A DNA stretch of 64,000 nucleotides from Paramecium pentaurelia (GCA_905183005.1 CAJJDO010000117.1:42826-106825), one strand, 5' to 3'. Shown: positions 1-12,869, counted from the first letter of the stretch. Notes: generated by a model from the sequence alone, not told the origin. Translations and numbers: made by a program.

Positions 1-495
1 AGAGAAATTTCATCAACTTTGATTTGCTAATGAGATTATTTAAATTAAATAAATATCAAAATAAAGTTGGGTTTGAGTTATATAAAAAAAATTTGAGTTC
101 CAATTTTTCTAGATTCTGTAGAAAAACAAGTAATAAGATGCATTCTTTGGGATTCAATTTTTTTAACTTGTTCAAGTTATAAAAACATGAAATATTAAGA
201 TTTTAAATATTTAATAATGATTAAAAAGATATTATATTTTTGAAACTCTAATTTAAGTTCTAGCATTAGTAATGCAAAAAACTATAATTCTATATTATTA
301 TATATTACTAAACAAAATTTATTAAATTAAATATTGTATATAAATTTGAATCATTAGATGTGATTTCTTTATATAATATTTAATTATAATTAATGTAATT
401 TTGACAATGAATTATGAATTTGTATTAAAAAATAAAATCCTTTGTAATTATTATTAGATAATTAATAATTTGATATTATGATATTATATGTAAAT

Positions 496-1486
496 TCAAT
501 TTTTCAATTTCTCTTCACAAAATTCTATATTAAGAAAATAAGAATACCCTTTTAATTTTTCGTCCATTGATCATTAGGTTAAATCTTTAATTTTCTCTCG
601 TAATATATTAGAGCTTCTAAATATTTCTCTTAATCTTGTAGACAGTTACCTTAATATAAATCAAAATATACCGATGCGATCAAGACTAAAAGTATGGTTA
701 GGATTAATTAACAATGCTTGATGGAGATATGTTAAAGATATATCATATTATTTTAGAAATCTTATTTATAATTTAATTAATAATGAGTCATAAACATGAG
801 CCTATTAATATAAAGATTATTAAGTATCCTTTATAACTTATAGATAACTAATTATTAGGATTTATTGAAATTGATTTATCTAATTGTTCTATACCCTCAT
901 TATACTTGTCCTCCCAATATAATTGATAACCTTAAATCTTAATTATTAAATAAATACCCTATTAATATAGATCTTCAGATAATTTTATATCATGTTCATC
1001 AACTTAATAATAATTAAATTATGATAATTATAATTATTCATATAAATTATTAAATGAATGAGTTAATTTCTTAGTTTATTCTTCAATAATTTTAGTAATT
1101 GATTATTTATATTCAGTGAATTAAATAGTAGAATTCAAATAATCATTAATTTAACAAGAATTCAAATTAACTAATCTTTCTTAGAATAATGAATATTTTT
1201 TTCTGATTCCTCTTTTTAATTAAGAAAATGATTAATTTACATTTTCTACACATTTATTAAGATCATCAATTAAATTATCACAATCTTTATTATTATTTTC
1301 AAGGAATTAAATCAAAGTGTTTACTTTTTTGATATCATTAATATGATTATTATCGATTCCCCTTTTAAAACATTCAACAAATTATAATCGAATTCCTGAA
1401 CAAAACTAATCAAAACAAATAAAATCAATCTCTTCCTTATGCTCATCTACTTAACATTTTAACTTTAAATTGGCTTATTAAATCAT
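496..1486 (-). CDS. B-box-like zinc / coiled-coil / TPR protein gene, with two lesions
   Basis: Starts at the ATG at 1486 and ends at TGA 498-496 in the ciliate code. The N-terminus has a Cys/His pattern (residues about 10-45, KCQVDEHKEEIDFICFD) like the B-box module of Paramecium repeat proteins. A Gln/Asn/Lys-rich coiled-coil-like stretch follows, then TPR units: YNEGIEQLDKSISINPNN, YDISLTYLHQALLINPNH and YLEALIYYERKLKIQPND. Ordinary GT-AG introns fit at 931-957, 650-671 and 525-547. Two places do not fit. At 802-828 a 27-nt block behaves like an intron but begins GA instead of GT. At 763-792 a TA-bounded insertion introduces TGA and breaks the frame. Removing all five blocks leaves 864 nt, an exact 288 codons. 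TPRs mediate protein-protein contacts; the partner is unknown. It is either a recent pseudogene or a gene with an unremoved germline insert. TPR call strong, integrity uncertain. Confidence 0.66.
763..792. mobile_element. TA-bounded 28-bp insertion, IES-like
   Basis: Read on the minus strand, this block lies between codons for GSCL and RFLKQYD of the TPR protein. Cutting from one flanking TA to the other (28 bp plus the retained TA) restores a normal TPR helix and the downstream frame. Paramecium internal eliminated sequences are TA-bounded and often 26-30 bp (known). The left end, TATGAC, only partly matches the usual TAYAGY consensus and the other end matches poorly. An ordinary frame-breaking indel is the alternative. 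Confidence 0.4.
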
Positions 1487-3462
1487 TTTTTTAATATTTT
1501 ATATTGAATTATTACATTAATACATAAGTATTTAAATTATCTAAATTCCTATAAAATTATTTAAATATTTATATAAAACAATTCAACTCCTCTATTATTT
1601 AATATATGTAATATAACATTTAAAGCAAATTTAAAAAATAAATCATTATTCATTTTATTGAATTAAAATCCATATTCAAAATTATTTATTATTATTATAG
1701 CAATCATTAATATAAACTTTTTATTTCAAAATTAAATTACAATAATAATCATACATTTATATACTATCAATACTAATTATCTTTCTTAAAATAATAGTAA
1801 AAATTTTCATATTCTAACCTCAATTAAAATGATCACAAAAAGGCTAATTATGAAATTCATGATTGAATTCAAGCAAACATAAATTATAAATAGTTTTTCT
1901 ATGAACAAGATTTATCTTCTTTCACATATTTTAATAGCTCAATAAATTTTATTTATCTTTAAAATATCAAATTATTTTACCAAATAATTCACTTTAACTA
2001 TTTTTCCCATGAATGTATTTTCAGAATTTACTTCATGGAAAGATAAAATTAGTGAATATAGGATTTGGTTTAATTAAGCTGCAGAATCGATTTATAAAAT
2101 TAAATTAATTTATTTAAAAACAAAAAGAATATAATATTCACATTTTAAATATTTCTTCTTAGTTACTTGATATTACCCTTTTTAAAAGCTTATAAATTGA
2201 TTTAGATAATCTGGGGAATGAAATTAATAACTCTAATTTAGATATATAGATTGTTGAATACCAATTAAAAATAATACTATCAAGTGAATTGACCTTTTGT
2301 AATTCTTGAGCAATAATATATTATGGGTGGCGTTTTAATTAAGTTGTATTCCATTTTTTATATGAAATAGTCTTCTTCTAAAACTTTGGATTGTTTTTTA
2401 TAATAAGAAAGAATTAAAAATAATTTTTATAATTTAAAAACTTTCTCTTAAGAATAATTTATCTTATGTCTTACTTCAATAGAGTAATTAAAAATTTTAA
2501 ATAATGTATCTAAACTTGCAAATATTAGACAGATTCAAGGCTCAAATAATTAAATGAGATTTCTAAAATCAATTATTCAAAGTTATCTGATTATTTTTTA
2601 AATAAATTGCTTTTTATCTATTTTTTCTTTATTAATGATGATAATCCAACTTATATTATAATTTTTGATTTGATTAAGGTCGTAGCAAATCTTCTGCTAT
2701 TATAATTAAACAAAAATAATACAATAAATTTAATATGGTTTTAATTCCCTAAAAAAAGTGAACTTGTTATAAAAAATTTTTCAATTTTTAGATAGTCTTT
2801 CTTACTAGAAAAAGTATATGTTATTACCTTGATATAATTTACATATCTTATATTTTATAAAATATACTGAAAAAATTTGAAATATCATTGAAATGTATCA
2901 CTCCTTTCATGTAGGTTTGATTATTTATCTTAACAATAAAATATTCTTTGTTTTTTTTTCTATATTCAAAATTCTACATTTATTAATTTAAATACTAATA
3001 TCATAAAAATAAATCTAATTGTAATTTTATTGATTTATCTATAATTTCTGTTAAGTATTATTATAATTTCCTTTTTTTATTATAGAAATATATATTTAAT
3101 TATCCAACGTACAGTGATAGTCAATTAGGAATTATATCGTGATTATATTTCATATCTATTTATTATATGCAAATTAAAAAATTGTAGTGCTAAACTATGC
3201 AATCAAGAATTTATTTTTAACTTTAACAATGTCTCTATAAATCTAATTTTTTCAAACTTATCCCCATCTTTTATACTATTAACTATTTAAGGTTTTTTCA
3301 TTTATTTTTTAATTATTGGATAATATAATATGATTCGTTGGTTTTTTATGATTATACTCCATGTTATTGTTTAATTATTTATATTTATAAATTTCTTTTT
3401 CTTTTTATTTACATACTTATACTTAAATACAATTTCTTCATTTTTGTTCTTTTTTTAATTAA
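1487..3462. other. AT-rich stretch, no convincing gene
   Basis: With TGA as the only stop, open frames of 60-100 codons are expected by chance here. The longest plus-strand one with an ATG is 2362-2673 (about 103 codons, rich in Gln, Asn, Ile). It has no recognisable motif, so I do not call it a gene. A shorter ATG frame lies near 2010-2160. Confidence 0.5.
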
Positions 3463-3572
3463 ACGCACCATCACTGCAGATATTGCATGAGAGACCTCAT
3501 GGACTCACCTAGTCACCCCAATTCCTCACCGGCAGGAACTTATTTTATCGACCTGCTGGTGGTCGATAAAAT
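3463..3572. other. GC-rich island with nested inverted repeats
   Basis: About 110 bases of roughly balanced composition in otherwise strongly AT-rich DNA. It ends in a perfect 12-bp inverted repeat (ATTTTATCGACC at 3542-3553, its complement at 3561-3572, 7-nt loop). A second, overlapping stem is possible: CACCGGCAGG at 3527-3536 with CCTGCTGGTG at 3552-3561, one mismatch. The plus strand reads openly and includes HHCRYC, but the frame does not extend into a gene. Foreign fragment, retroelement scrap or structured RNA are all possible. Confidence 0.55.
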
Positions 3573-5504
3573 GAAAGTTATTTTAATTTTACATTAGAAT
3601 TTTTTTCATAAAAGGCTTAAAGTTCAGTTTTTTTCTTAGTTATATTTCAACATTTTTTTTTTAAGGTTGGTTATTTAGGTTTTTATGTTTTATTTCCTTA
3701 TACATCAAAACCATATCGAGATGTATTGAATAATTTTTAATCAAAAACGGATATTAGATATGTAAGACTAATTATGATCTATCTGATTGAAGGTATGATT
3801 AAATTCTCAAAAATTAAAAAACTCTTAATCCAAAATATAAAATTAATTTTAATAATATGAAAAATTAGAAATAATCTGTTTAATAAATTTATATTAATCT
3901 TATTAAGAATGAATCAGATAGAAATAAGATTGAGGAAGGATATTAGATACAGTCTCTGATAAAATTATCAGGATGAGCAAGAGAATGAAATTTTATAAGG
4001 AAAAAAGAGTTAATGTATAAAAAGGATATTTAATATTTAGCTTCCAATCATAAACCTTTATCTGCGAGAATTAATTTTATGAGAGATCTTATAAAGCTTT
4101 GAGTAAAAAGGAAATAAGATGTGGTACAAATATTGGAGGTAGGTCACAAGTAAGAGATATTTTTATTGAGAAAAGAATATTTAGATGTTAGTTTATAAAA
4201 ACTGCTCTAATATAAAGTAGACCTTGAGGGAAGTATAAATTAATAATCATAAAGGCTTTGGAATGAGAAATTCAAAGAGAAAATAAGTATTAGAGATAAA
4301 CAGAAGATTCCTGAATCATGCCATAACATCTAATCATTAACCTTTGCAATTAGCATAAATTTCCAATATTATTTAATACAAAATCAACTTTTATTTGAAA
4401 AAAACTCATCTAGAAATTAAATTTAATTTTATTCTTGTTTATTATGATTTTTCTATTCATTATCAATAATAATTTTGACATTTTTCCCGGATTATTATAA
4501 TTTCAATATGGTCAATTTTTCATCATATATATTAACAGATTATCTAATTGACTTTTCTGTTATTGTTGGATTCTTTTGGTGAAATTTCAAAAGATAAGGA
4601 CCTTTCATTTAGGCATAGAGCTTTATAGTTGAATACTGTCACTGACTATTAAAAATCTGAGCCTTATATTTAGAACAAATTATAAATATGCTTATCTTCA
4701 ACAGGATTAATTCATATCATTAAAAGTTCTTCAAGTGATATACTGCTAATTATATATTTAAATACACAGTTAACTCTTAATTCTATCTTTAAATTTATAA
4801 TATGGCGTTAAGAAAATCTTGATTCTATTTTAAACATTTTATTATTAAATCTCTTAATCTAAATTTTAATCATTATAAATTAACTCATAATATATATTTA
4901 GATTATAAATATATATCTGATTAAATATTTTTAAAACAACTTTAACAATAAATTAAGTTGGTATATTAATATGATCTCAAAAAAGGAAAGAGAATTCAAG
5001 AGTTATAACTGAAGATAAATCTAAGTTATAATAACAATCAAGTTAATTGAATTAACTACATTTAATTGTTTCAATAAAAGTTTAATGATGATTATTATTT
5101 AATCAATTCAATAAATTTAACCTTTTTCTATTTGAAATTCTAATAAAAATTAATAAGATTATTATTTATTTGTTTGTAGCCATATAATTATTAATTTGTT
5201 TTGAACTGACTACATTCAAAAAATTTACTGATATATTTACTTTTGAAACAAAAATAAAGAATGAATCTTTGAATTCCTTTAAAAAATCAATACATGTTAA
5301 ATATAAATAATTTTATGCTTTTGAAAATAGAAAAATAAATAAAACTTAAATAGGATTTTAGATTTTAGTTAAGCAGGATATATTATTTTATGATATTTTT
5401 AAACTCTATTCAATTATTATTGACATATTGACTTAATTAAATAGATAAATTTATTAGAAAATTAATTTATAAATTGAAATAATAAAAAATTCATTATTTT
5501 TCTA
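3573..5504. other. AT-rich stretch with a weak coding remnant near 3.9-4.4 kb
   Basis: A plus-strand frame from ATG 3973 to TGA 4227 (84 codons, including RCGTNIGGRSQVRDIF) continues in another frame to about 4400 (LWNEKFKEKISIRDKQK). Base use is more G-rich and charged residues are commoner than in the surroundings, so this may be a decayed gene. No family recognised. Nothing convincing elsewhere in the stretch. Confidence 0.3.
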
Positions 5505-8500
5505 ATGATATTAATCATTACTTTAGTCTAGATATCTAACCAAAATTTGATTTATTAGTTTGATGCAAGTGCTCAAGTAAAAGATGGTAATTTTTAAATG
5601 ATTTATATTCATTAGATTGGCAAGGTTTGTCTACTTTCTTAAAATGTGGAAATATATTTTATTTTGGGCAAGCTGAAACCCATTAAATTAGCAGAGTATT
5701 TTTTGATCTAAAATCTCATTAATAATATAGGATTGATGCAGAAATTCTTAGGTATATTTATTTTATTAGATAAGCATTGACGGTTATATAGTTCCAAAAT
5801 TTTTTATAGAAAATAATCTTGAAAGCCAAGATTCAGAGAGTCCACCATAAGAAATCTAAGTTTGTGGTGGTTTGAATATGGAATATTTTAAAACAATTAC
5901 CATAATTCGTAAGCATAATAGAAGAAATTTTTGGATGAGAATTGAATTAGGTTAAGGAGGATTATTAAGATTAAAATTAAGTATTATCTCATGCTAGTAT
6001 GGATGTATTGGATGTATATAGATTCATCCAATAAGTTGTTTAAATTGGAAATTGCATGAATATTCATTTCAAAATAAATTAATAACAATTTAAGATGGGT
6101 GGAGCTTTACATTAGATGTTTATCAGGATTTCTATTGTGGATATTGTTAATATTTAAAATTTACTATAATTAATTATTCTACTCAACTACCTCCTCATTA
6201 AGATTTATTAATAAGGTTTTATAAACGAGATAATGGGATTATAATCTTAGATTATAAATATGGGATATAGAAAACTACTAATGAATATTATCATTTAGTT
6301 GAAATATTAATAACTAATCACCAAGATCCGATATTATAATTAAGTTTTAGAACTTAAAATCCGGAATTGAAAAGTTTAATAAGAGATTTTGAACTATTTT
6401 ACACAGAGCCAGAAATCAAATTTCCAAATTTTTCACAAGGTTGTATAGATTTGAAAGGTGATTAATGCTTTAGATGTCAAAAGGGTTGGATTCAAGATGA
6501 ATACTTTAAGAATTGTCATCCTATTTGTGGCGATAAAATCATTCAAGGATAAGAAGAATGTGATGATGGAAATCAAATAGATAAAGATGGTTGTTTTTAA
6601 TGTCGTTTTTCTTGTATTGATTTTTGTATAACATGTTTATTTGGAATCTGTTATGAATGTGAAGATGGATTTATTATAAATAATAACCATACTTGTGATC
6701 CTAAATGTGGAGATGGAATCTTAATACCATATTCAGGTGAATAATGTGATTTTAGAGAGGATGAAATTTAAAGTGGCTGTGAGAATTGTAGATATATAGC
6801 TGTTAGTAATTGTAAAGCTTCATATTTTACATAATGTTTAGAATGTGAATAAGGATTTTATAGTTTAGGATAAGCATGCTATCCTTATTGTGGAGATAGG
6901 ATTGTTCAAGAATAATTTGAGGATTGCGATGATGGGAATTTAGAACCCTTTGATGGTTGTTATGAATGTTAGTTTCAATGTATAGAGGGTTGTGATATTT
7001 GTGATCAAGGATAATGTTTATTGAAATGTGGCAATGAATATGAATTTGTAAATAATGCTTGTCACTCTATTTGTGGAGATTAAATTGTTACTTAAGAAGA
7101 GGAATGTGATGATGGAAATAATATACAATTTGATGGTTGTTTTAATTGTAAGTTCTCTTGTCCTTTTCATTGTGATGATTGTTATCAAGGTATTTGTTTA
7201 CAATTTAATAATCAATATCAATTACTTAATTTGAATTAATATAAATAATAATTGAATTGTGGAGATGGATTGTTATAAGAATAAGAGTAATGTGATGATG
7301 GAAATGATTAAATAGCTGATGGATGTAGTAATGAATGTGTCATTGAATAAAATTGGATCTGTTAGACAATATTAAAAGATTCTCCTACTTAATGCTCTTT
7401 TGTAAGATCTCCAAAATTAATTATTAATTATCTAAATATGACTTATAACAAATAATACATTAGTATAATGTTTAACCAATTAGTAAAAATTTACACGTTT
7501 CAACCATTATCTGAAACTATAACTTTTTAATTATAAAGTATAGACAAGAAAAAATGGAGTGGCAACTTACACATATTATAAGATGTTGGATCATATATCA
7601 ATTAAGGAGAATATGTTTTGGAAATAGAAATACTCTAATTACTTTAGTATAAGCCAGTTTTAAAAATCTTCGTAAATCAGACAGTAGCTAATTTTGATAA
7701 TGCTGTATTAGTAAATCCTTGGAATTCAATAACATTATAATATCCCAAATATTTAAATGATAACCAGAAGGATTATTCATAAATTTTTTAAAATGTAAAT
7801 AAATACTTGATTTATGCTTTATCTTGTATAACAGGATTATACTTATTATTTGGAAGTGGGGAATTATTTTTTGAAGTTCTCACAATCTTATAATTTTAAT
7901 AATACTTAAGATACATTAATCTGCCATTTCCATTAAATTTAGAAATATATTTTTCTATAAATGATTTATTAACTATTTAACCATTGCTCAATTATATTCA
8001 TTATAATCAAATTTTTAAGTTGATAGACATTTAAGAAGATTAAATATATTCAAAAGGAAAATTTATTTATTACAAATAAAACTCTAATTTATTTATAAAT
8101 CTATCATCCCAAATTATTTAATTCTTTATGTTTCTATTAATAATTTTCATATTAAAATGGATTAAATATGGAGTTTACAATTGTTTATTTTGTTCAAAAT
8201 GCTTTCAATATATGTAACAATTATCATTATATTTAAATTCAAATATAGTTCTTAAGTTTAGTTAAACTTTTTATAACATGTGCCTTAATTTAATTAAATT
8301 ACAAAATGTTTTAACGTATTAAGGTCTTTAAAAAGCTCTACTAATAAATAGTTGGGACGTTCTCTTTAAAGTTTTGTTATATACTCGAAATATTTAGATG
8401 TATAATTGGATGGATTTTATTCAAATTTCAATTCTAAGCATAATTGTTATATTATATGGTGGAATAATGCTCAGTATATTCAATTATTAAATCAAATTTA

Positions 8501-8934
8501 AATTTTCAGTAATAAGGATGAACAACAATCAAAAATTTTAAATTCTTCATCTTTTTAGATAAGTATTCTTTTTATATTTTTTGATATATACTTAAAACTC
8601 ACAGATAATATAATTAGGATTATTACTTTTAACAAGCATCTTTTAGATTAACTCAATTTATCACTATCGTGATATTTTTCGCAAATCAAATTTTATAGTT
8701 TAAATGGTAGTGGAGATATCAATATTCATTTTTATGTTTAGTTCACTATTATATATTTAAGAATTTGATTCATTTTTTTATGAAGAGAAAAAAATTTTAT
8801 TAGGTTGGATTTAGATGACCATATTATCTCTAGGGATTATTATACAATTAATTATAATTTTATAAAGATTATTTAGACAACTTAGATCTAAATGTTAAAC
8901 ACCAATATAGACTCAAAATTAAGTAATTAATTGA
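5505..8934 (+). CDS. Cysteine-rich (DUF4215-type) multi-pass membrane protein
   Basis: Intact 1125-residue gene, ATG 5505 to TGA 8932-8934, with two introns, 5587-5615 (29 nt) and 5752-5774 (23 nt). The start MILIITLVQISNQ looks like a signal peptide. The N-terminal third resembles the family's extracellular modules (KCGNIFYFGQAETHQ, VCGGLNMEYF, CQYGCIGC, DGWSFTLDVYQDFYCG). From about base 6440 come repeated cysteine units such as CGDKIIQGQEECDDGN, CGDRIVQEQ..CDDGN and CDDGNNIQFDGCFNC, typical of DUF4215/Myxococcus Cys-rich repeats. The last third is hydrophobic with several probable membrane helices (KWIKYGVYNCLF, ILSIIVILYGGIML, IIIQLIIILQRLF). It is probably a surface or endomembrane protein; the ligand is unknown. 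It contains many in-frame TAA/TAG codons. Paralogues: 27.9-29.5 kb (decayed), 42.6 kb (decayed) and 55.9-59.2 kb (intact). Family confident, function not. Confidence 0.9.
5587..5615 (+). other. Intron 1 of the cysteine-rich membrane protein gene
   Basis: 29-nt GT...AG intron. Removing it joins the signal-peptide exon (ending QVKD) to DWQGLSTFLKCGN, which matches the domain start of the paralogue at 55.9 kb. Without it the frame hits TGA. Confidence 0.85.
5752..5774 (+). other. Intron 2 of the cysteine-rich membrane protein gene
   Basis: 23-nt GT...AG intron. Splicing links YRIDAEIL to SIDGYIVPKFF and enters the long open frame that runs unbroken to the stop at 8934. Confidence 0.85.
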
Positions 8935-9440
8935 TTTTAAGATCTAATTATATAATCAATATTTTTATAGAGAATATATTAGAATATTGTACTATGTCTA
9001 AATTCTATATTCTTTTCTAATCGCGTGTATTTCTAAAATCTTAATTTTACAATATTAGTAACTTTTGTTTCTAATGTTATTTTTATTCTTTCCTAAAATT
9101 AGTTTTGCCATCTAAAGGAGATGTATCTTATATTAAATATCATTCCTAATAAATGTACTTATCTTAATATTAAATCCTCATAAATGAAAAGACGAACTTT
9201 GGATATAAAACTAAGAATCAACAGAAATAAAAAAATTATCTAAATATCTTTTTAATTTGGATGTTAATTTTCTCTTAATTAAATACTAATTAAAGAAATA
9301 TACTATGACATACAAATTTAAACTCTATATTAGTAATTTCAAGTATTCTAGTTTATCATTTCAAGGCATAAGAAAAAAAAATAGGTTACCTTAATGACTA
9401 AAAATATTATATTAAAACATATATTTATTTAGTCATTATT
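8935..9440. other. Intergenic AT-rich sequence
   Basis: I see no gene, RNA or strong repeat between the end of the membrane-protein gene and the next start. Confidence 0.6.
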
Positions 9441-12120
9441 ATGTTTAAAATAATTTGCTTAACTTACTTAGCAATAAATATTTAAAACTAGTGTGAATGC
9501 TCTTAAAAAATTCAAACCTAATGTAATGATAATGAATCTTGTTAATGGAATGAGAACTAATCAATATGTGAAGCATAAAACTGCCAATATTTTACTACTT
9601 AAGCTTCTTGTCTAAAGAATTTCTTTGAATGTTCATAGAATGGTACTGACTGCATACAATTTACTACGTGTTCTAATTTAGCATCTTAAACTTTATAGTG
9701 TCCTTAACAAAATATTCAATGTGTCTAAAATTTTAATAACTCAACCAACTGTGTTTCATTATAATTGAATTAATGTAATTAATAATAGATTATTAACTTT
9801 AATGCTTTTCTTTAAAAGAGAATCAACATAGAGATGAATAAGTTGGTTATCAGGAAGGTTTTTATTTATGGAATAATTCTTATTATATGGCATCATAATG
9901 TTCTTGGTTAAATTTCCAAACAAATTTATACCAATAAATGAAAAATAGTTGTATCTTGTAATAATAAGAATGTATATAATTGATATTGTAAAATACATTA
10001 TATCATTAGAATACGATGATTTTTAAAATGAAGTTGATTGTACTTATGTATTAGTTGGTTTAAATACTAAAATAATAATGCCGTGCAAATATTTAAATGG
10101 AGTTTGTCAGTCAATTTCAAATGTGCAAGATATAAATGCTGAAAATTGTAGATAAATAACTTTAGGGATTTAAAATTTTAATTTTACTGTAATATGTTTT
10201 CAATGTATCTATTAAACAGAAGCTATAATTATTAGTACTAAATATCAACCAAGCAATAAATGTTAATGTTCAAGTTTATTTCTGTTTAATTTCATTAATC
10301 AAATTATTGGTATTGGAAAAATGGTGAATATAATCAATTAAGTTGTAATAAGATATCTGATTAGCTCTCTTGTGCAATGTATTAGTAGTTCATTAAATTT
10401 TCCAATATATTCTGATTCCTTTCATTAAAATTTTTGGACTGAAGAAAATTGTGTATTTAATAAATAATTAATGAGAAAATATTCTCAAATATGAGCAAAT
10501 AACTTACTAACCTCAATGTTACAAATGGTAAATGGATTAATGTTAGTAATTATTTTGTATTTAAATTTAATAATAATAGATGTGTATAGAAATTATTAAC
10601 TTAAAATTACTAAAAATTTACATTTTCAAATTTTAATAGAAAACATTTTTAATTTAATATTTATACATAAATATTATTTAAATATGTATTTGGTAAAATG
10701 AAAAATGAAAGGATATAATTAATTCTAATAGTTTAGATTCTCAATAGTAACTTTAACTCACAAATTAATGTCAATGAATACCTTTGTTTATAAAAATCTT
10801 CTTTTGTTTAGTCCAATTCTTATAGTTAACCTATATAATGTTCAAGCATCACTGAATAACTACAATGTGCATCTAATCCTTATTGTATTTGGTTTAAAGG
10901 TCAATGCTAAGAATTTAAATATTGTTAAGAATGATGGAACTAGTTGTCTGAAAAGCAAATTGTTAAAATCTTGTTCATCATATAACACTTAAAGTTCATG
11001 TACAAATATATTAGGGAAAGATGGATACTGTATTTGGTTAAATGGTGATTGTAAAGTATTGAGAAATTGTTAATAAATAAGTTAATATCAAGAATATTAA
11101 TATTTTTTAAATTAATGTTATTGGAGTAATAGTGTTTAATCTATTAGTTGTTTAATATTTAATACTTCTAATACATGTTAATATTACTATTAATCAATTA
11201 ATTTTATAAATCCAGTTTCATGCTATTGGTTTTTAACTAAATAGTTTCTTAAAAAAAACAAATAATAAAGTAAATAATGCTTTTGAAATATTGAAATCAA
11301 TTTATGTTAACAAATACCATGTGATTAATTGAATCAATAATAAGGTTCTGAAAACTTAAATTTTTATTGGAATCCTTTAATGATTGTTTATTAATAATTC
11401 ACTTATTGTCCACAAGCTGGTGATGAATAAGATTGTGTTTCCAAATCTAATAGATGTCCTTTTTATAATAAAGATCTTCCTTCTCCATAATTTCAATCAT
11501 ATTTTCTTTTAAAACTTCAAGTGTTTAAGGATTTAAATTAAGCATAATACAACTAATATATATAACCACCATATTATATTTGCTAATGGAGTAGTTAAGT
11601 AGAAAAATGTGAATACTAAATTTATTGTTATCAACTTGATAATCCTATTTTATGCAATAGTAATCCTGTTTGTTATTATCTAAATGAATTTAAGCCTATA
11701 ACATGTTAACTATTTATAACAATAGAATCATGTAAATTCACAATTAATCAAAATTATTGGAATTATATATAATCATGTTCATGGCTGAATGGAGCTTGTA
11801 TATCTGCAGATAATCTATATACTGAATAAAATTTCTGAATTAATTCTGATTATACTGCTCGAAAAGTATTATTGGAGAAGATTGTTTTTTTTTCCCTTGT
11901 AATTTTATATAATCAGAAGTAATTACTCCAAATAATCAATGCTTATGTTCTTAATTTTTCACTCAATATGAATGTAGTTTATCTTCCTGTTTTTGGTAAA
12001 ATAGTATTTGTACTAATAATAATTATGATTTTGATTAGTCTAAAAGCAATCCTAAAGGCGGTAGTTATTTCTAAATATCAAGTATAACCTTTTTCCCAAA
12101 GCATTTTTCTTTAAAATGAT
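9441..12120 (+). pseudogene. Surface-antigen-like cysteine-rich protein, frame-broken
   Basis: Begins with ATG 9441 and a signal-like MFKIICLTYLAINIQ, followed by spaced cysteines with tryptophan (QTQCNDNESCQWNENQSIC, TDCIQFTTCSNLASQTLQC). The same C..W...C pattern recurs to the end of the region, for example CASNPYCIWFKGQC, KDGYCIWLNGDC, SCSWLNGACIS and CSLSSCFWQNSIC. This periodicity is typical of Paramecium immobilization-antigen-related surface proteins, which are GPI-anchored coat proteins (known). The reading frame changes about ten times. Some changes fit short introns (a 38-nt GT-AG intron fits near 9971-10008), but others, near 10310 and 10930, have no usable splice sites. I therefore read it as a decayed gene; many unmodelled introns plus assembly errors are the alternative. 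The short standard-code frame at 10768-10992 is a piece of it in a wrong frame. Confidence 0.7.
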
Positions 12121-12869
12121 CATCTTTACAATTTCAACAGTATATATATATTATTGGATTTATTTTTCGAAAAAATAAGATATACTAAATTTTTTAATTT
12201 TTAAGTATTAAGTAATAAGCATGTTTGTGTTTTTGCAATACTTTTTATCATCTTATTAGAAATTTAAATTATGTTAAAATATAAAAAAGATGCCCATTTC
12301 TTATTAGGTTATTTTAATAATCTTTAAAGAATTTTGAAAAATGTTTAAATTTTAAATAAATATATGTAAAAATATTAGAAATTTTAAAACTTTAAGTAAA
12401 GAAAAAGTCATTTAAAAATTTGAAAAGTTGAAAGCCAATAGGAATATAATCAAAAATTATCATCCTTAAAGAAAAATGTTTTACTTAAATTCCTAACTAT
12501 TCCTTGATGAAGATCTAATAATGTTTATTTTAATGCCACTATAATCAACCTAATGAGATCCATCTAATGCACTTTAATATCATTCTTACTGCTAGGTCAC
12601 TTTATTTTTTAAGATTCCTTTAAAGTTTTCATTAAAACGCTTAGAAAAATAAGGCAAAGGAAGGAGGGATACGTTATACAGTACGATGAAAATAGATGTA
12701 TGAGCAGAAAGTTAGATATACCTAGAAGAAGAAGGTCCTAATTAAAAAGAAAAAATATTGTGAATGATATGAAAATCAAGTTTTTAAATAATTCCTATTT
12801 CTTCGCCTACTATTGCCTAAGGTTGGTTTGGATATCCTGAATAATCTAAAAAGAAAGTAATAAACTTAA
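12121..12869. other. Degenerate AT-rich sequence
   Basis: Directly upstream of a WD40 scrap. It may contain the decayed N-terminus of that copy, but I cannot align it with confidence. Confidence 0.4.

Noticed and set aside
2362..2673. 103-codon ATG frame, plus strand
   Set aside because: Length expected by chance with one stop codon at this base composition, and no motif.
10768..10992. Plus-strand 74-codon frame
   Set aside because: The cysteine-tryptophan pattern of the surface-antigen-like gene is in another frame here.
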